Assembly: GCA_963807225.1 (NCBI GenBank)
Contig: CAWEAD010000012.1
Span: 205,590-269,589, forward strand
Length of the DNA: 64,000 nucleotides
DNA from: JAGVGT01 sp963807225
GTDB taxonomy: Bacteria > Desulfobacterota > Desulfobulbia > Desulfobulbales > JAGXFP01
Direction of reading: 5' to 3'
The notes beneath the pieces are model-generated. The model had not been told where the DNA came from and did not search any database. It was given only the letters and a program-made list of their open reading frames with translations. A program made the translations under genes and the position numbers. This document shows positions 1 to 9,403 of the stretch, piece after piece; position 1 is the stretch's first letter, and every line of letters starts with the position of its first letter.

Positions 1-1
1 G

Positions 2-1564
2 CTGGCCCAATGCAACATTCGTGATGTCAGTGAACGCAAGCTGGCTGAGAAAATCCTCGAGGAGGAGAGGAAATTTATCGAGAACGCCCTCAACAACCTG
101 GAAGACATCTTTTTTGTTGTTGATTCGGAGGGGAAATTTATTCGCTGGAACAGCACCATGAATGAGGTCACCGGTTACAGCAGCCCGGAAATTGAGCAGA
201 TGCAGTCTGGTGATTTCTTCGATAATACCGATAACGGCCGGGTTGCGGCGGCCATGCAGACGGCAGCCAGCGAAGGCAGATGCAATTTCAAAGCTCAACT
301 CATCACTAAAGATGGAAGCAAAAACCCCTATGAATTCATCATTGTGCTCCTCTGTGACGCGCAAGACCGCCCCATAGGAATCACCTGTGTCGGCCGGGAC
401 ATCAGCGACCGGGAAAAGCTTGAAGGACAACTTCGGCAAGCCCAGAAGATGGAGGCGGTCGGCACCCTGGCTGGAGGGATTGCCCATGATTTCAATAATA
501 TTCTCAGTGTGATCCTGGGTTACGGCAACATGGTCATGGAAACCCTGACCGCCGGCAGTCCCGTCCGGGAAGATATGCAGGAGGTGCTGACCGCCGCCGA
601 CCGGGCTGCCAACCTGACCAGACGGTTGTTGGTTTTCACCCGAAAAGAGGCCGTTGAGGTGAAGCCCCTCGACATCAATGACCTCATCCACGACCTGCGG
701 AAAATGCTGAACCGGATGATCAGCGAAAATATCGAGTTTCGCTTGGATCTTGCGGCCCAGCCTTTGATAGTTCTTGCCGATGTCGGGATGCTCGAGCAGG
801 TGCTGATGAATATGGTCACCAACGCCAGGGACGCTCTACCGGTGGGCGGACGGCTGACCATCACCACCAGCCTGGTCAAAGTTGATGAAGCAGATGCTGC
901 CGTGGATGAATCCGCCCGGCCCGGCGATTATGCGCTGATAACGGTTTCCGACACCGGACAGGGCATGGATGCGGAAACGCGGTCGAGGATCTTCGAGCCT
1001 TTTTTCACCACAAAAGAGATCGGAGAAGGGACAGGGCTTGGCCTGGCTATTTCCTACGGCATAATCAAGCAGCATAACGGCTACATCAAGGTTTACAGCG
1101 AACCGGATGAAGGCACGGTATTCAGAATATATCTGCCTCTCAGTGCCGAAGTGACCTCGGACCATAAACCGGGAGGAGCGGCAACAGTTAAAGGCGGCGG
1201 TGAAACTATCCTGGTGGCCGAGGACGACCCCGGCCTGAGAAAATTATCAAGAAGAATGCTGGAGTCATTCGGCTACAAGGTTATCACCGCGGCGGATGGT
1301 GAAGTTGCGCTCGCCAAATTCCTGGAGAACCGGGAACATATCAACCTCGTCATGCTTGACATGATCATGCCGAAGAAAAACGGCAAAGAGGTCAGCGAGG
1401 CGATCCGCAGGCTCTGCCCGAAGATGAAAATACTCTTCGCGAGCGGCTATACCATGGAGGTTATCACCAACAAAGATTTGCTGGAGGGCGATTTTAACTT
1501 CATCCCAAAACCTTACCAGTCGAAAGACCTTTTGCGGCAGGTGCGGGAAATTCTGGATACGTAA
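2..1564 (+). CDS. PAS-histidine kinase-receiver hybrid, 5' partial
   Basis: The reading frame is open from the first bases of the window, so the N-terminus lies outside. The visible part begins in a PAS-to-PAS linker (RDVSERKLAEK) and continues through a PAS domain, a HisKA dimerisation box with GGIAHDFNNILS (phosphoacceptor His), an HATPase domain with N box (NMVTNARDAL), G1 (DTGQGM) and G2 (GTGLGLAI), and a C-terminal receiver domain with acidic residues (VAEDD), the phosphoacceptor Asp in VMLDMIMP and the conserved Lys in IPKPY. It would autophosphorylate and pass the phosphate to its own receiver. No transmembrane segment is in the visible part and no output domain follows, so the signal and target are unknown. 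No partner regulator adjoins it; the next gene starts 55 bp later. Confidence 0.93.
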   Translation: MAQCNIRDVSERKLAEKILEEERKFIENALNNLEDIFFVVDSEGKFIRWNSTMNEVTGYSSPEIEQMQSGDFFDNTDNGRVAAAMQTAASEGRCNFKAQLITKDGSKNPYEFIIVLLCDAQDRPIGITCVGRDISDREKLEGQLRQAQKMEAVGTLAGGIAHDFNNILSVILGYGNMVMETLTAGSPVREDMQEVLTAADRAANLTRRLLVFTRKEAVEVKPLDINDLIHDLRKMLNRMISENIEFRLDLAAQPLIVLADVGMLEQVLMNMVTNARDALPVGGRLTITTSLVKVDEADAAVDESARPGDYALITVSDTGQGMDAETRSRIFEPFFTTKEIGEGTGLGLAISYGIIKQHNGYIKVYSEPDEGTVFRIYLPLSAEVTSDHKPGGAATVKGGGETILVAEDDPGLRKLSRRMLESFGYKVITAADGEVALAKFLENREHINLVMLDMIMPKKNGKEVSEAIRRLCPKMKILFASGYTMEVITNKDLLEGDFNFIPKPYQSKDLLRQVREILDT

Positions 1565-1619
1565 TAGTAAGCGTTCAGCATCCCCTGTGAACGCTTGCCG
1601 CTCTGTAAAAAGGGAGAGG

Positions 1620-3444
1620 ATGTCGAAAAAAATTGAGACCGCGATCAATCATCCGGGCATGCAGGGTCTGGGTGCCATATCCGGGGATACGGGTGTCACC
1701 TTCCGCATCTGGGCGCCCAATGCCAAAAAGGTTTACCTGATCGGCTCCTTCAATGACTGGAATGAGAGCGCAACGCCGCTCACTCATGAAGAGAAGGGGT
1801 ATTGGTCTGCCGAGGTGCGGGAGGCCAAAGCCGGGGACGAATACAAATTCCTGTTCCACACCCCCCAGGGTACCACTCTATCGCATTGACCCGTACGCCA
1901 GAAAAGTGACCAACTCCATCGGTAACGGGGTGATCTACGACCCCAACGAATTCGACTGGGAGGGTGATGTCTTCCAAATGGCCACCGGCAACGAACTGGT
2001 CATCTACGAACTGCACGTCGGCACCTTTAACGTTATTAAAGGGGGGCTAACCGGCACCCTGGACAGCGCTATTGAAAAACTTCCCTACCTGCGGGAGTTG
2101 GGCATCAATGCGGTGGAATTGATGCCGCTGGCGGAATTTCCCGGCGATTTTTCCTGGGGCTATAATCCCGCCCATCCCTTTGCCGTCGAGAGCAGTTACG
2201 GCGGGCCGGATGCCCTCAAGCGCTTTGTCAAGGCGGCTCACCGGCACGGGATCGCCGTAATCATCGATGTGGTCTACAATCACCTGGGCCCCTCCGATCT
2301 TTCCCTGTGGCAGTTTGACGGTTGGAGCGAAAACGGCAAAGGCGGCATCTATTTCTACAACGACCATCGCTCGCACACCCCCTGGGGCGAGACGCGTCCC
2401 GATTACGGCCGCGGCGAAGTTCGCCGGTATCTGAGCGATAACGCCCTGATGTGGCTGGAGGAATACCACGCCGACGGCCTGCGCTGGGACATGATCATCT
2501 ATATCAAAAATATTAACGGTGAGGCCGACAAACCCGCCAACGACATCCCCGAAGGCTGGAGCCTGATGCAGTGGATCAACGGGGAAATCCAACAGAAGTT
2601 TCCCGGCAAAATCAGCATCGGCGAAAGCATGCGCAATACCCCCTGGGTCGTTAAAGACGTTGGCGCCGGCGGCGCCGGCTTCAATGCCCAATGGGACGGT
2701 GAGTTTGTCCACTCGATCCGCCAGGCCGTAATCACCCGGGATGATGGTTCCCGCGATCTGGGGGCGGTCAGCAGGGCCATCGAGCATCGCTGTGATGCGG
2801 ATGCCTTTCGGCGAGTCATCTTTACCGAGTCTCACGACGAGGTCGCCAACGGCCGAGCCCGGGTGCCCGAAGAGATCTGGCCCGGCAATGTGGACAGTTG
2901 GTTTTCCAAGAAACGCTCTACCCTGGCCGGGGCTCTGGTACTTACCTCGCCCGGAATTCCCATGCTTTTTCAAGGGCAGGAACTGCTGGAGGATCGCTGG
3001 TTCCGTGACACGGATCCGATCGACTGGTCCAGAACCGAGGACGAACATGGGATTCTCGGCATGTACCGGGATCTGCTTGCCCTCCGGCGCAATCTCGCCG
3101 GGGTGACTCGGGGTTTGTGCGGCCAGAATCTCCATCTCTTTCATTTTGACGACGGGGCCAAGCTCATCGCCTTCCAGCGTTGGGAGCAAGGCGGACCCGG
3201 CGATAGCGTCGTGGTGGTGGTTAATCTGAGCAATCAAAGCCACGACGATTACCGCCTCGGATTTCCGCGGGCCGGCTGGTGGAAAACGCGCTTCAACAGC
3301 GACTCATATAACTACGACCCGAATTTTGCCAATCATCCCGCCCCGGATGTCGAGGCCGGTGGGGAAGGAATCGATGGTCTGCCCTGTTCCGGCAGCATCA
3401 GCATCGGGCCCTATACCGTGGTAATCTATTCGCAGGAGATCTAA
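1620..3444 (+). pseudogene. GH13 alpha-glucan enzyme (branching-enzyme-like), one-base frameshift
   Basis: The frame starting at 1620 (RBS GGGAGAGG) encodes an N-terminal CBM48/E-set domain (FRIWAPNAKKVYLIGSFNDW) and stops at 1889. The catalytic domain continues in another frame from about 1865 (LYRIDPYARK) to 3444. The shift lies near a C6 run at 1860-1866; one base change would fuse both parts into about 607 residues. GH13 regions are present: DVVYNH (I), DGLRWD with the nucleophile Asp (II), ISIGES with the acid/base Glu (III) and TESHDE (IV), followed by a C-terminal beta domain. Known family role: glycogen branching or maltooligosaccharide processing; which one cannot be told here. The HAD gene follows 6 bp later. 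All catalytic residues are intact, so a sequencing error or a very recent mutation is more likely than old decay. Confidence 0.85.
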
Positions 3445-3450
3445 GAATCC

Positions 3451-4077
3451 GTGCAAAAAACTACTCCCATCACCTGCCTGTTTGTGGATATCGGCGGCGT
3501 TCTGCTCAGCAACGGTTGGGACCATCTCGCCCGGCAACGGGCGGCGGCGAACTTCCAACTGGACTGGGACGAGATGGAGGCCCGGCATCGCCTGAACTTC
3601 GCCACCGCCGAGGAAGGGAAACTCTCTCTGGAAGAATACCTGGGGCGGGTGGTCTTCCACCAAAAACGAGCGTTCACCCGGGAGCAGTTTCAAAGCTTCA
3701 TGTTCGCCCAGTCGAAGCCTCATCCCGAGATGATCGAACTGGTCGCGCAGCTCAAGGCCAAGTACGGCTTGAAAATCGTCGTGGTCAGTAACGAAGCCCG
3801 GGAATTGAATGACTATCGGATACACCAGTTCGAGCTGAACCGATTTGTCGATGCTTTTATCTCTTCCTGTTTCGTGCATCTACGTAAACCAGACGCGGAA
3901 ATCTTCCGGCTGGCCCTGGACATCGCCCAGGTGACGCCCGGACGGATCATCTACCTCGAAAACACCCCGATGTTCGTCGAGATCGCCGCAGGTCTGGGGA
4001 TTTCCGGAATTATTCATACCGATTACCGGACCACGCGCCACCAACTGGCCGCCCACGGGTTGGAGATAACGGAATGA
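3451..4077 (+). CDS. HAD-superfamily hydrolase (subfamily IA-like)
   Basis: The protein is 208 residues from a GTG start, with the RBS CAGGAG overlapping the upstream stop. HAD motif I is FVDIGGVLL (nucleophile Asp, second position Gly as in epoxide-hydrolase-N-type HADs), motif II is VVVSNEA and motif III Lys is in LRKPDAEIF. Motif IV reads IIYLENT where FIDD is usual, so the Mg-binding acid pair is weakened to Glu-Asn. A phosphatase of small sugar phosphates is plausible next to the GH13 gene, but the substrate is not readable. It overlaps the cytochrome gene start by four bases (ATGA), suggesting translational coupling. Confidence 0.8.
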   Translation: MQKTTPITCLFVDIGGVLLSNGWDHLARQRAAANFQLDWDEMEARHRLNFATAEEGKLSLEEYLGRVVFHQKRAFTREQFQSFMFAQSKPHPEMIELVAQLKAKYGLKIVVVSNEARELNDYRIHQFELNRFVDAFISSCFVHLRKPDAEIFRLALDIAQVTPGRIIYLENTPMFVEIAAGLGISGIIHTDYRTTRHQLAAHGLEITE

Positions 4078-5603
4078 CGCATCAGTCCTCCATGCACCAA
4101 CGGGGTGCCGCCACCCCATCGCTTATTCACAATTGGCTTAGCCTGGCTGGGATCATTCTGGCCGCCTCGAGTTTCTTCGCGGTTGCTTGCCTGATCACGC
4201 TGGATTTCTACCGCGGCTTCAAGAACCCCTACATGGGAATTCTCACCTACCTTGCGGCGCCGCTGTTTCTGATCGCCGGCTTGCTGATGATCGCCGGCGG
4301 GGCCCTCTGGGAACGGCATCGGCGGCGGCGCCGACATCCCGGCGCCATTCCGGCCTTCCCGCGGATCGATCTGAACGTGCCGCGGCAGCGCCATACCTTC
4401 ATCGCGGTGGTGGTGGCGACCGTGCTCTTCCTGCTGTTGACCGCGGTGGGCAGCTACCGGACGTATCAGTTCACCGAATCCGTGGCCTTCTGCGGCGAGA
4501 CCTGTCACACGATCATGACCCCCGAGTTCACGGCCTACCAGGAATCGCCCCATGCCCGGGTGGCGTGCGTCCAATGTCACATCGGCCCCGGCGCCAGCTG
4601 GTATGTGAAGTCCAAACTCTCCGGCGCCTACCAGGTCTACGCGACGCTGGTAGACGAGTATCCCCGGCCGATTCCCACCCCGGTGGAAAACCTGCGCCCG
4701 GCCCGCGAAACCTGTGAGCAGTGCCATTGGCCCAGGAAGTTCTTCGGCGAGGTGGTACGGGACTTCCCACACTACCTCGCCGATCGGCGGAATTCGCCCT
4801 GGACCATCCGGATGCTGGTGAAAATCGGTGGCGGTGACCCCAGTTTCGGCCAGGCCGGCGGCATCCACTGGCACATGGCCATTGCCAACAAGGTCGAATA
4901 TATCGCCAGAGACCAGGAACGCCAGGACCTTCCCTGGGTGCGCCTGACCGACAGCCACGGGAAAGTCACGGTCTATCAGAACACCGACCAGCCGCTCACC
5001 CCGGAACGGATCGGTGCCGCCACGCCCCGGGTGATGGACTGCGTCGATTGCCACAACCGCCCGACCCATATCTATCATGCCCCGGTTGACGCCGTCGACA
5101 CGGCCCTGCACAACGGCCGCCTCGACCGCAACCTGCCGTACATCAAAAGGGAGGCCGTGGCGGCCCTGACCAAAAACTATCCCGATACGCCCCAGGCCCT
5201 CGCCGGCATCGCCAAAAATCTGATGCAGTTCTATCAGGGCAACACCCCCGACCTCGCCCCGGCCGATTCCCAATCGGTGGCCGCGGCCGTCACCGAAGTA
5301 CAGAACATTTACCGGCGCAACTTTTTCCCCGACATGAAAGTGACCTGGCGGGTATATCCGGATGATGTCGGCCACCTGGATTTCCCCGGCTGCTTCCGCT
5401 GCCACGACGGCAAGCACACCAGCGCCGACGGCAAAAAGATCCCCCGGGACTGCAAGACCTGTCATCTCATCATCGTCCAGGGCCCGGCCGAAAAGCCGGA
5501 GACCAGCCTGGCTGGGCTGGAATTCCAGCATCCGGTCGACATCTCCGGCGCCTGGCGTGAAACGGCGTGTTCCGACTGTCACGACGGCGCCCTGGAGGAA
5601 TGA
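4074..5603 (+). CDS. Membrane-anchored seven-haem cytochrome c (NapC/NirT-like N-terminus)
   Basis: The protein is 509 residues. Three hydrophobic segments (about 20-43, 54-78 and 108-126) anchor it in the inner membrane, the rest being periplasmic. Haem sites are C140-GET-CH (three spacer residues) followed by six CXXCH motifs: CVQCH, CEQCH, CVDCH, CFRCH, CKTCH and CSDCH. FCGETCHTIMTPEF followed by SPHA and CVQCHIGPGA resembles the NapC/NirT quinol-oxidising module, so a role in moving electrons from the quinone pool to periplasmic acceptors is inferred. The start overlaps the HAD stop and acetate kinase follows after 7 bp, an odd operon mix. No partner reductase lies nearby. Confidence 0.9.
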   Translation: MTHQSSMHQRGAATPSLIHNWLSLAGIILAASSFFAVACLITLDFYRGFKNPYMGILTYLAAPLFLIAGLLMIAGGALWERHRRRRRHPGAIPAFPRIDLNVPRQRHTFIAVVVATVLFLLLTAVGSYRTYQFTESVAFCGETCHTIMTPEFTAYQESPHARVACVQCHIGPGASWYVKSKLSGAYQVYATLVDEYPRPIPTPVENLRPARETCEQCHWPRKFFGEVVRDFPHYLADRRNSPWTIRMLVKIGGGDPSFGQAGGIHWHMAIANKVEYIARDQERQDLPWVRLTDSHGKVTVYQNTDQPLTPERIGAATPRVMDCVDCHNRPTHIYHAPVDAVDTALHNGRLDRNLPYIKREAVAALTKNYPDTPQALAGIAKNLMQFYQGNTPDLAPADSQSVAAAVTEVQNIYRRNFFPDMKVTWRVYPDDVGHLDFPGCFRCHDGKHTSADGKKIPRDCKTCHLIIVQGPAEKPETSLAGLEFQHPVDISGAWRETACSDCHDGALEE

Positions 5604-5610
5604 AACGCCC

Positions 5611-6825
5611 ATGAAAAGAGCCGCGATCACCACCGCGAAACCCCGGGTGCTGATGACCGTCAACGGCGGCTCGTCGAGCATCAAGTTCGCGTTGTTCGCA
5701 CCCGGCACCGCACCCCGCCGGGTGCTGGAGGGCGAGATCGAAAGGATCGGCAGTCCCGAGGCCAGCTTGCGGGTACGGGGGCTGGCAGAACGGGCGGACG
5801 ACCTTTCGCGGCCGGTGTCAGCGCCGGATCATCAGGCGGCGGTGGCCCTGCTGATGGATTGGCTCGAAGAACGGAGCGACCGGGCAACCTTGATCGCAGT
5901 GGGGCATCGGGTAGTCCATGGCGGGCCGAAGTACAGCGCGCCACAACTTATCACTGCGGAAATGGTGGCGGAACTGCACCGCCTCAGCCCCTTCGACCCC
6001 GAGCATCTGCCCGAGGAGATTCTCCTGACCGAGGCCTTCCAGCGCCGCTTCCCCGATCTGCCCCAGGTGGCCTGTTTCGATACGGCTTTCCACCATGATC
6101 TGCCGCGGGTGGCCAAACTCCTGCCGATCCCGCGCCGCTATGAGGCCCAGGGGGTGCGGCGCTACGGGTTCCATGGCCTGTCGTATGCCTTTCTCATGGA
6201 AGAACTGGCCCGCCAGGCCGGGAAGGAGGCAGCCCAGGGACGCATCATCCTCGCCCATCTGGGCAACGGCGCCAGCCTGGCGGCGGTGCGCGACGGCAAA
6301 GCGATTGACACCAGCATGGGTTTCACCCCGACCGCCGGTATCCCGATGAGCACCCGCTCCGGCGATCTCGATCCCGGCCTGCTCTGGTATCTGGCCCGCA
6401 GTGAAGGCCTTGACGCCAAGGGCTTCAACGAGATGGTCAATTTCCACTCCGGGCTCCTGGGGATCTCCGAAACCAGTTCCGATATGCGCGTCCTGCTCGA
6501 CCATGAAGCGGAAGATGTGCGGGCGGCCGAAGCGGTGGCGCTCTTCTGCTACCAGGTCAAGAAATGGCTCGGTGGATTCGCCGCGGCCCTGGGCGGCCTG
6601 GACACCCTGGTCTTCGCCGGCGGTATCGGTGAAAACGCGCCCCCGATCCGCGCCCGGATCTGCGCCGGCCTGGAGTTCCTGGGCATCGAACTCGATGAAG
6701 CGAAAAACTTGGCCAATGCGAAGATGATTTCCTCGCCGACCGGCCGAGTTACGGTCCGCGTCATCCACACGGACGAAGAACGGATGATCGCCAAGACGGT
6801 TTGCCGGCTTCTCAACCTTGACTGA
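5611..6825 (+). CDS. ackA: Acetate kinase
   Basis: The protein is 404 residues, the usual family length. It has the ASKHA signatures of acetate kinases: N-terminal VLMTVNGGSSSIKFALF, HRVVHGG, FDTAFH with the catalytic Asp, RRYGFHGLSY, LAHLGNGASLAAV, DTSMGFTPTAG, MSTRSGDLDPG and FAGGIGENAP. It interconverts acetyl phosphate plus ADP with acetate plus ATP. The frame is open further upstream into the cytochrome gene, but the ATG at 5611 begins the conserved N-terminus. No phosphotransacetylase gene is adjacent; the acetyl phosphate source in this window would be the phosphoketolase at 30351, an inference from pathway logic. Confidence 0.96.
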   Translation: MKRAAITTAKPRVLMTVNGGSSSIKFALFAPGTAPRRVLEGEIERIGSPEASLRVRGLAERADDLSRPVSAPDHQAAVALLMDWLEERSDRATLIAVGHRVVHGGPKYSAPQLITAEMVAELHRLSPFDPEHLPEEILLTEAFQRRFPDLPQVACFDTAFHHDLPRVAKLLPIPRRYEAQGVRRYGFHGLSYAFLMEELARQAGKEAAQGRIILAHLGNGASLAAVRDGKAIDTSMGFTPTAGIPMSTRSGDLDPGLLWYLARSEGLDAKGFNEMVNFHSGLLGISETSSDMRVLLDHEAEDVRAAEAVALFCYQVKKWLGGFAAALGGLDTLVFAGGIGENAPPIRARICAGLEFLGIELDEAKNLANAKMISSPTGRVTVRVIHTDEERMIAKTVCRLLNLD

Positions 6826-7461
6826 AAATACGCCAACGACATCAAATAGAACTTCTTAAGAGTTCATTATTACATCGTGTCGGTTGGTGGTGAGCGGCGC
6901 GAACCCCAACATTGCGGAGGGTTTCGGATAGGAATACATCGCCGCATCGCCAGGCGGCCGAATCTGGCTTCGGCGGTTATATCACGTTTTCGGATTGTTG
7001 GGCTTCGCAAGCTCACCCCAACCTACGCGCTTGGCTGAAAATCCGCCAACGACATCAAATAGAACTTCTTAAGAGTTCATTATTACATCGTGTAGGTTGG
7101 CGGTGAGCGGCGCGAACCCCAACATTGCGGAGGGTTTCGGATAGGAATGCATCGCCGCATCGCCAGGCGGCCGAATTTGGCTTCGGCGGTTATATCACGT
7201 TTTCGGATTGTTGGGCTTCGCAAGCTCACCCCAACCTACGCGCTTGGCTGAAAATCCGCCAACGACATCAAATTGAACTTCTTAAGAGTTCATTATTACA
7301 TCATGTAGGTTGGCGGTGAGCGGCGCGAACCCCAACATTGCGGAGGGTTTCGGATAGGAATACTTCGCCGCATCGCCAGGCGGCCGAAATTGGCTTCGGC
7401 GGTTATATCACGTTTTCGGATTGTTGGGGTTCGCAAGCTCACCCCAACCTACGGCTACGCG
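6823..7461. repeat. Three tandem 213-bp palindromic repeat units
   Basis: Equivalent points TGAAAAT at 6823, 7036 and 7249 are exactly 213 bp apart and the copies differ at only a few positions. Each unit carries two inverted arms (roughly GTAGGTTGGcGGTGAGC and GCTCACCCCAACCTAC with GAACCCCAACA / TGTTGGGcTTC) about 115 bp apart, so a transcript would fold into a long hairpin. Short open frames of 64 codons repeat with the units but look incidental. Related arms recur at 13771-13963. The stretch from 6826 to 7527 contains no other gene. Confidence 0.93.
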
Positions 7462-7527
7462 CTGTTACGAAAAGAGGAGCCCCTCGGCAGTAATATCATC
7501 CCCAAAAGGAGAACGACCCTGACAGAA

Positions 7528-7711
7528 ATGAATTCCGAAACCAAAGCCCTCTATCTGCGGGATGACCGTCGATCCAGGTACCGCTCTCCAAGCTGAACGC
7601 GATGGCAAGACCGTCTACTTCTGCAGCGACCAATGTCGGCGGAAATTTCTGGCTTCGGCCGGTGCTGTAATGCCGACAAAAAAGTCCGGGAAATGCTGCG
7701 GGGGGAAATGA
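7528..7711 (+). pseudogene. Small YHS-domain metal-binding protein, frameshifted
   Basis: From 7553 one frame reads ICGMTVDPGTALQ, then GKTVYFCSDQCRRKFL, ending with KSGKCCGGK and TGA at 7709. It closely parallels the YHS N-terminus of the CopA gene at 11194 (ICGMTVDE, KKVYFCSDGCREKFL). That frame has no start codon, because a TGA precedes it. The ATG at 7528 lies one frame off and would join with one base removed near 7550. The expected product is a roughly 60-residue copper or heavy-metal binding protein. It is the first of a metal-handling run. Confidence 0.6.
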
Positions 7712-7792
7712 TAACCTGACTGCAGCGGCTGGAACCCTCCGGATTGCTGGAGGTAGTGGCTGGTCGCGACACAACCACAAAGGAGCATGCTG

Positions 7793-7927
7793 ATGAATCA
7801 TATGTTCGGCTGGACCAATGGCTGGATGGGCGGCGGGTTAAATGCAGGGATGGGGATATGGATGGCGATCGGCGTACTGGTAGTGGTCCTGCTGGTGGTC
7901 CTGATTGTCAAGGTATCCAAGAAATAA
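7793..7927 (+). CDS. Small single-pass membrane protein (44 aa)
   Basis: ATG at 7793 follows a good RBS (AAAGGAG). The product begins MNHMFGWTNGWMGGG, has one strong hydrophobic helix (about residues 22-40, IWMAIGVLVVVLLVVLIV) and ends KVSKK. Short Met/Gly/Trp-rich proteins of this layout commonly sit in copper and heavy-metal resistance clusters, and its neighbours here are YHS, DUF302, an ABC exporter and CopA. Function is unknown. Confidence 0.6.
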   Translation: MNHMFGWTNGWMGGGLNAGMGIWMAIGVLVVVLLVVLIVKVSKK

Positions 7928-7939
7928 ACAGAGGAAAAA

Positions 7940-8173
7940 ATGCTGATCAAGGTATCCACCGACAAAATGGTAAGCGAAACCGCGACCGCACTGGAGACGA
8001 CGTCGCGGCCAATCACTTCGGCGTCCTGCGGGTGCATAACCTTAAAGAGAACATGGCCAAGAAGGGGGTGGAGTTCGCCCGTGCATGCCTGATCTTCGAG
8101 GTACCCGCTGGAAGTCGTGGCCCGGGAAATAGAAGCCACAATAGGAAAAATCATGAATGAGGCGGCAAGTTGA
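7940..8173 (+). pseudogene. DUF302 protein remnant: frameshift plus internal deletion
   Basis: ATG at 7940 (RBS GAGGAAAA) starts MLIKVSTDKMVSETATALE, the usual DUF302 N-terminus. The frame is then lost near 8000 and the family sequence resumes as ANHFGVLRVHNLKENMAKKG and LIFEV in another frame. The usual middle (about 45 residues, including the LPCRIS region) is missing, and a third frame supplies a typical C-terminus (LEVVAREIEATIGKIMNEAA) ending with TGA at 8171. This is real decay, not a single sequencing slip. DUF302 proteins are small soluble proteins often found with metal or sulfur genes. Confidence 0.75.
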
Positions 8174-8195
8174 CCGGCATTTCGGAATCCAAGCC

Positions 8196-9389
8196 ATGAT
8201 TTTCATCGCCCTTAAAATCCTGCTGGGTGACCGCACCAAATATGCGGGGCTGCTGTTCGGTGTCACCTTTACCTCATTTCTTGTTACCTTCGCAGCCTCG
8301 TACTTCGGCGGCATGATGACTCGAAGCTTTGCCCTGATTGCCGAAAATCCGCGAGCCGACGTCTGGGTCATGGACCCGGCTGTGGTGGCGGTTGACCGAA
8401 CTATAAACCTGCCGGCATCAGCATTGGATCGTGTACGAAGCATCGATGGAGTTCTCTCGGCGGTACCGATGGCTGTGGCCGAGGCTGACGCCCGATTCCC
8501 GAACGGACGGTTCCAGTCATTCCAGATTATTGGACTGGACGACGCGACGCTCACCGGCGTCCCCCCGATGCAAGACCAGGCAACTGCCGCCGTCCTTCGC
8601 GCTCCCGATACGGTGATTGTCGATGCGGGCGGGACTAGCGGCAAGCTCGATACACCCTTGCTGAAGGCCGACCAGTGGCCTTACGGTAAGCCGCACCTGC
8701 ACGTCCCGATGCGCCCGTTGACCACGGGAGATGAACTCATGATCAACGACACCCTCATCCGGGTGGCGGGACTCTCGGATGCGTTGCCTCGCTACCCGCC
8801 GCGACCGCTGCTCTACACGGCCTATTCCACCGCCGAGCGAATTCTACCGCCGGAGCGGCGACGGTTGACCTTCGTCCTGGTGACGGCCGCGCCTGGGGTT
8901 GAGAGCCGTACCTTGGCCACCGGCATCGAGGCGGCGACCAATCTCCGGGCTCGAGCCTCGGAGGATTTTAAGGGTGATACGGTCAAATGGATGTTGGCCA
9001 ACTCCGAAGACGTCGGCGATGCGGTGACCATGCTTTCCATCGCCATGCTGGTGGGTTTCGGCGTCACCGGGGTCATGATGTTCATGTTTACGATCGAAAA
9101 CCTGAAACATTACGCCGTGCTCAACGCCATGGGTGCGACCACCCGCATGCTCTTAACCATGATCGCCGCGCAATCAGCTCTCTGTGCGCTCATCGGTGTC
9201 GGGCTCGGGCTCGGCTTGAGCGTTCTCGCCGGTCGGGTCTTTGCGATGTACGGTTTTCCCTTTCGTATGTTGTGGTTTGCCCCCGTGGTCGGCGGAACGG
9301 CGGTGGTATTGGTGAGTGTCGGGGCCGCCTTGTTCAGTATGCGTTCGGTCCGCAAAATGCAGCCGGCTTCGTTTTTAGCCGGAAGGTAA
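8196..9389 (+). CDS. ABC transporter permease, FtsX/MacB type
   Basis: About 397 residues from ATG 8196; an upstream in-frame ATG at 8157 lies in the DUF302 remnant and has no clear RBS. One N-terminal membrane helix (GLLFGVTFTSFLVTFAASYF) is followed by a roughly 230-residue extracytoplasmic MacB-like domain and three C-terminal helices (AMLVGFGVTGVMMFMF, SALCALIGVGLGLGLSVL, PVVGGTAVVLVSVGAALF). This is the DevC/MacB layout, in which the permease works with an ATPase and a membrane-fusion protein, both of which follow. The cargo is unknown; metal or envelope-stress export is suggested by context. Confidence 0.9.
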   Translation: MIFIALKILLGDRTKYAGLLFGVTFTSFLVTFAASYFGGMMTRSFALIAENPRADVWVMDPAVVAVDRTINLPASALDRVRSIDGVLSAVPMAVAEADARFPNGRFQSFQIIGLDDATLTGVPPMQDQATAAVLRAPDTVIVDAGGTSGKLDTPLLKADQWPYGKPHLHVPMRPLTTGDELMINDTLIRVAGLSDALPRYPPRPLLYTAYSTAERILPPERRRLTFVLVTAAPGVESRTLATGIEAATNLRARASEDFKGDTVKWMLANSEDVGDAVTMLSIAMLVGFGVTGVMMFMFTIENLKHYAVLNAMGATTRMLLTMIAAQSALCALIGVGLGLGLSVLAGRVFAMYGFPFRMLWFAPVVGGTAVVLVSVGAALFSMRSVRKMQPASFLAGR

Positions 9390-9403
9390 AGGAATCGATC
9401 AAC

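Noticed and set aside
2047..3243. 398-codon open frame on the minus strand inside the GH13 gene
   Set aside because: It is a shadow of a GC-rich coding frame; the translation has no recognisable protein and no RBS.
6912..7319. Two 64-codon frames in the 213-bp repeats
   Set aside because: They follow the repeat unit exactly and have no RBS or recognisable sequence.
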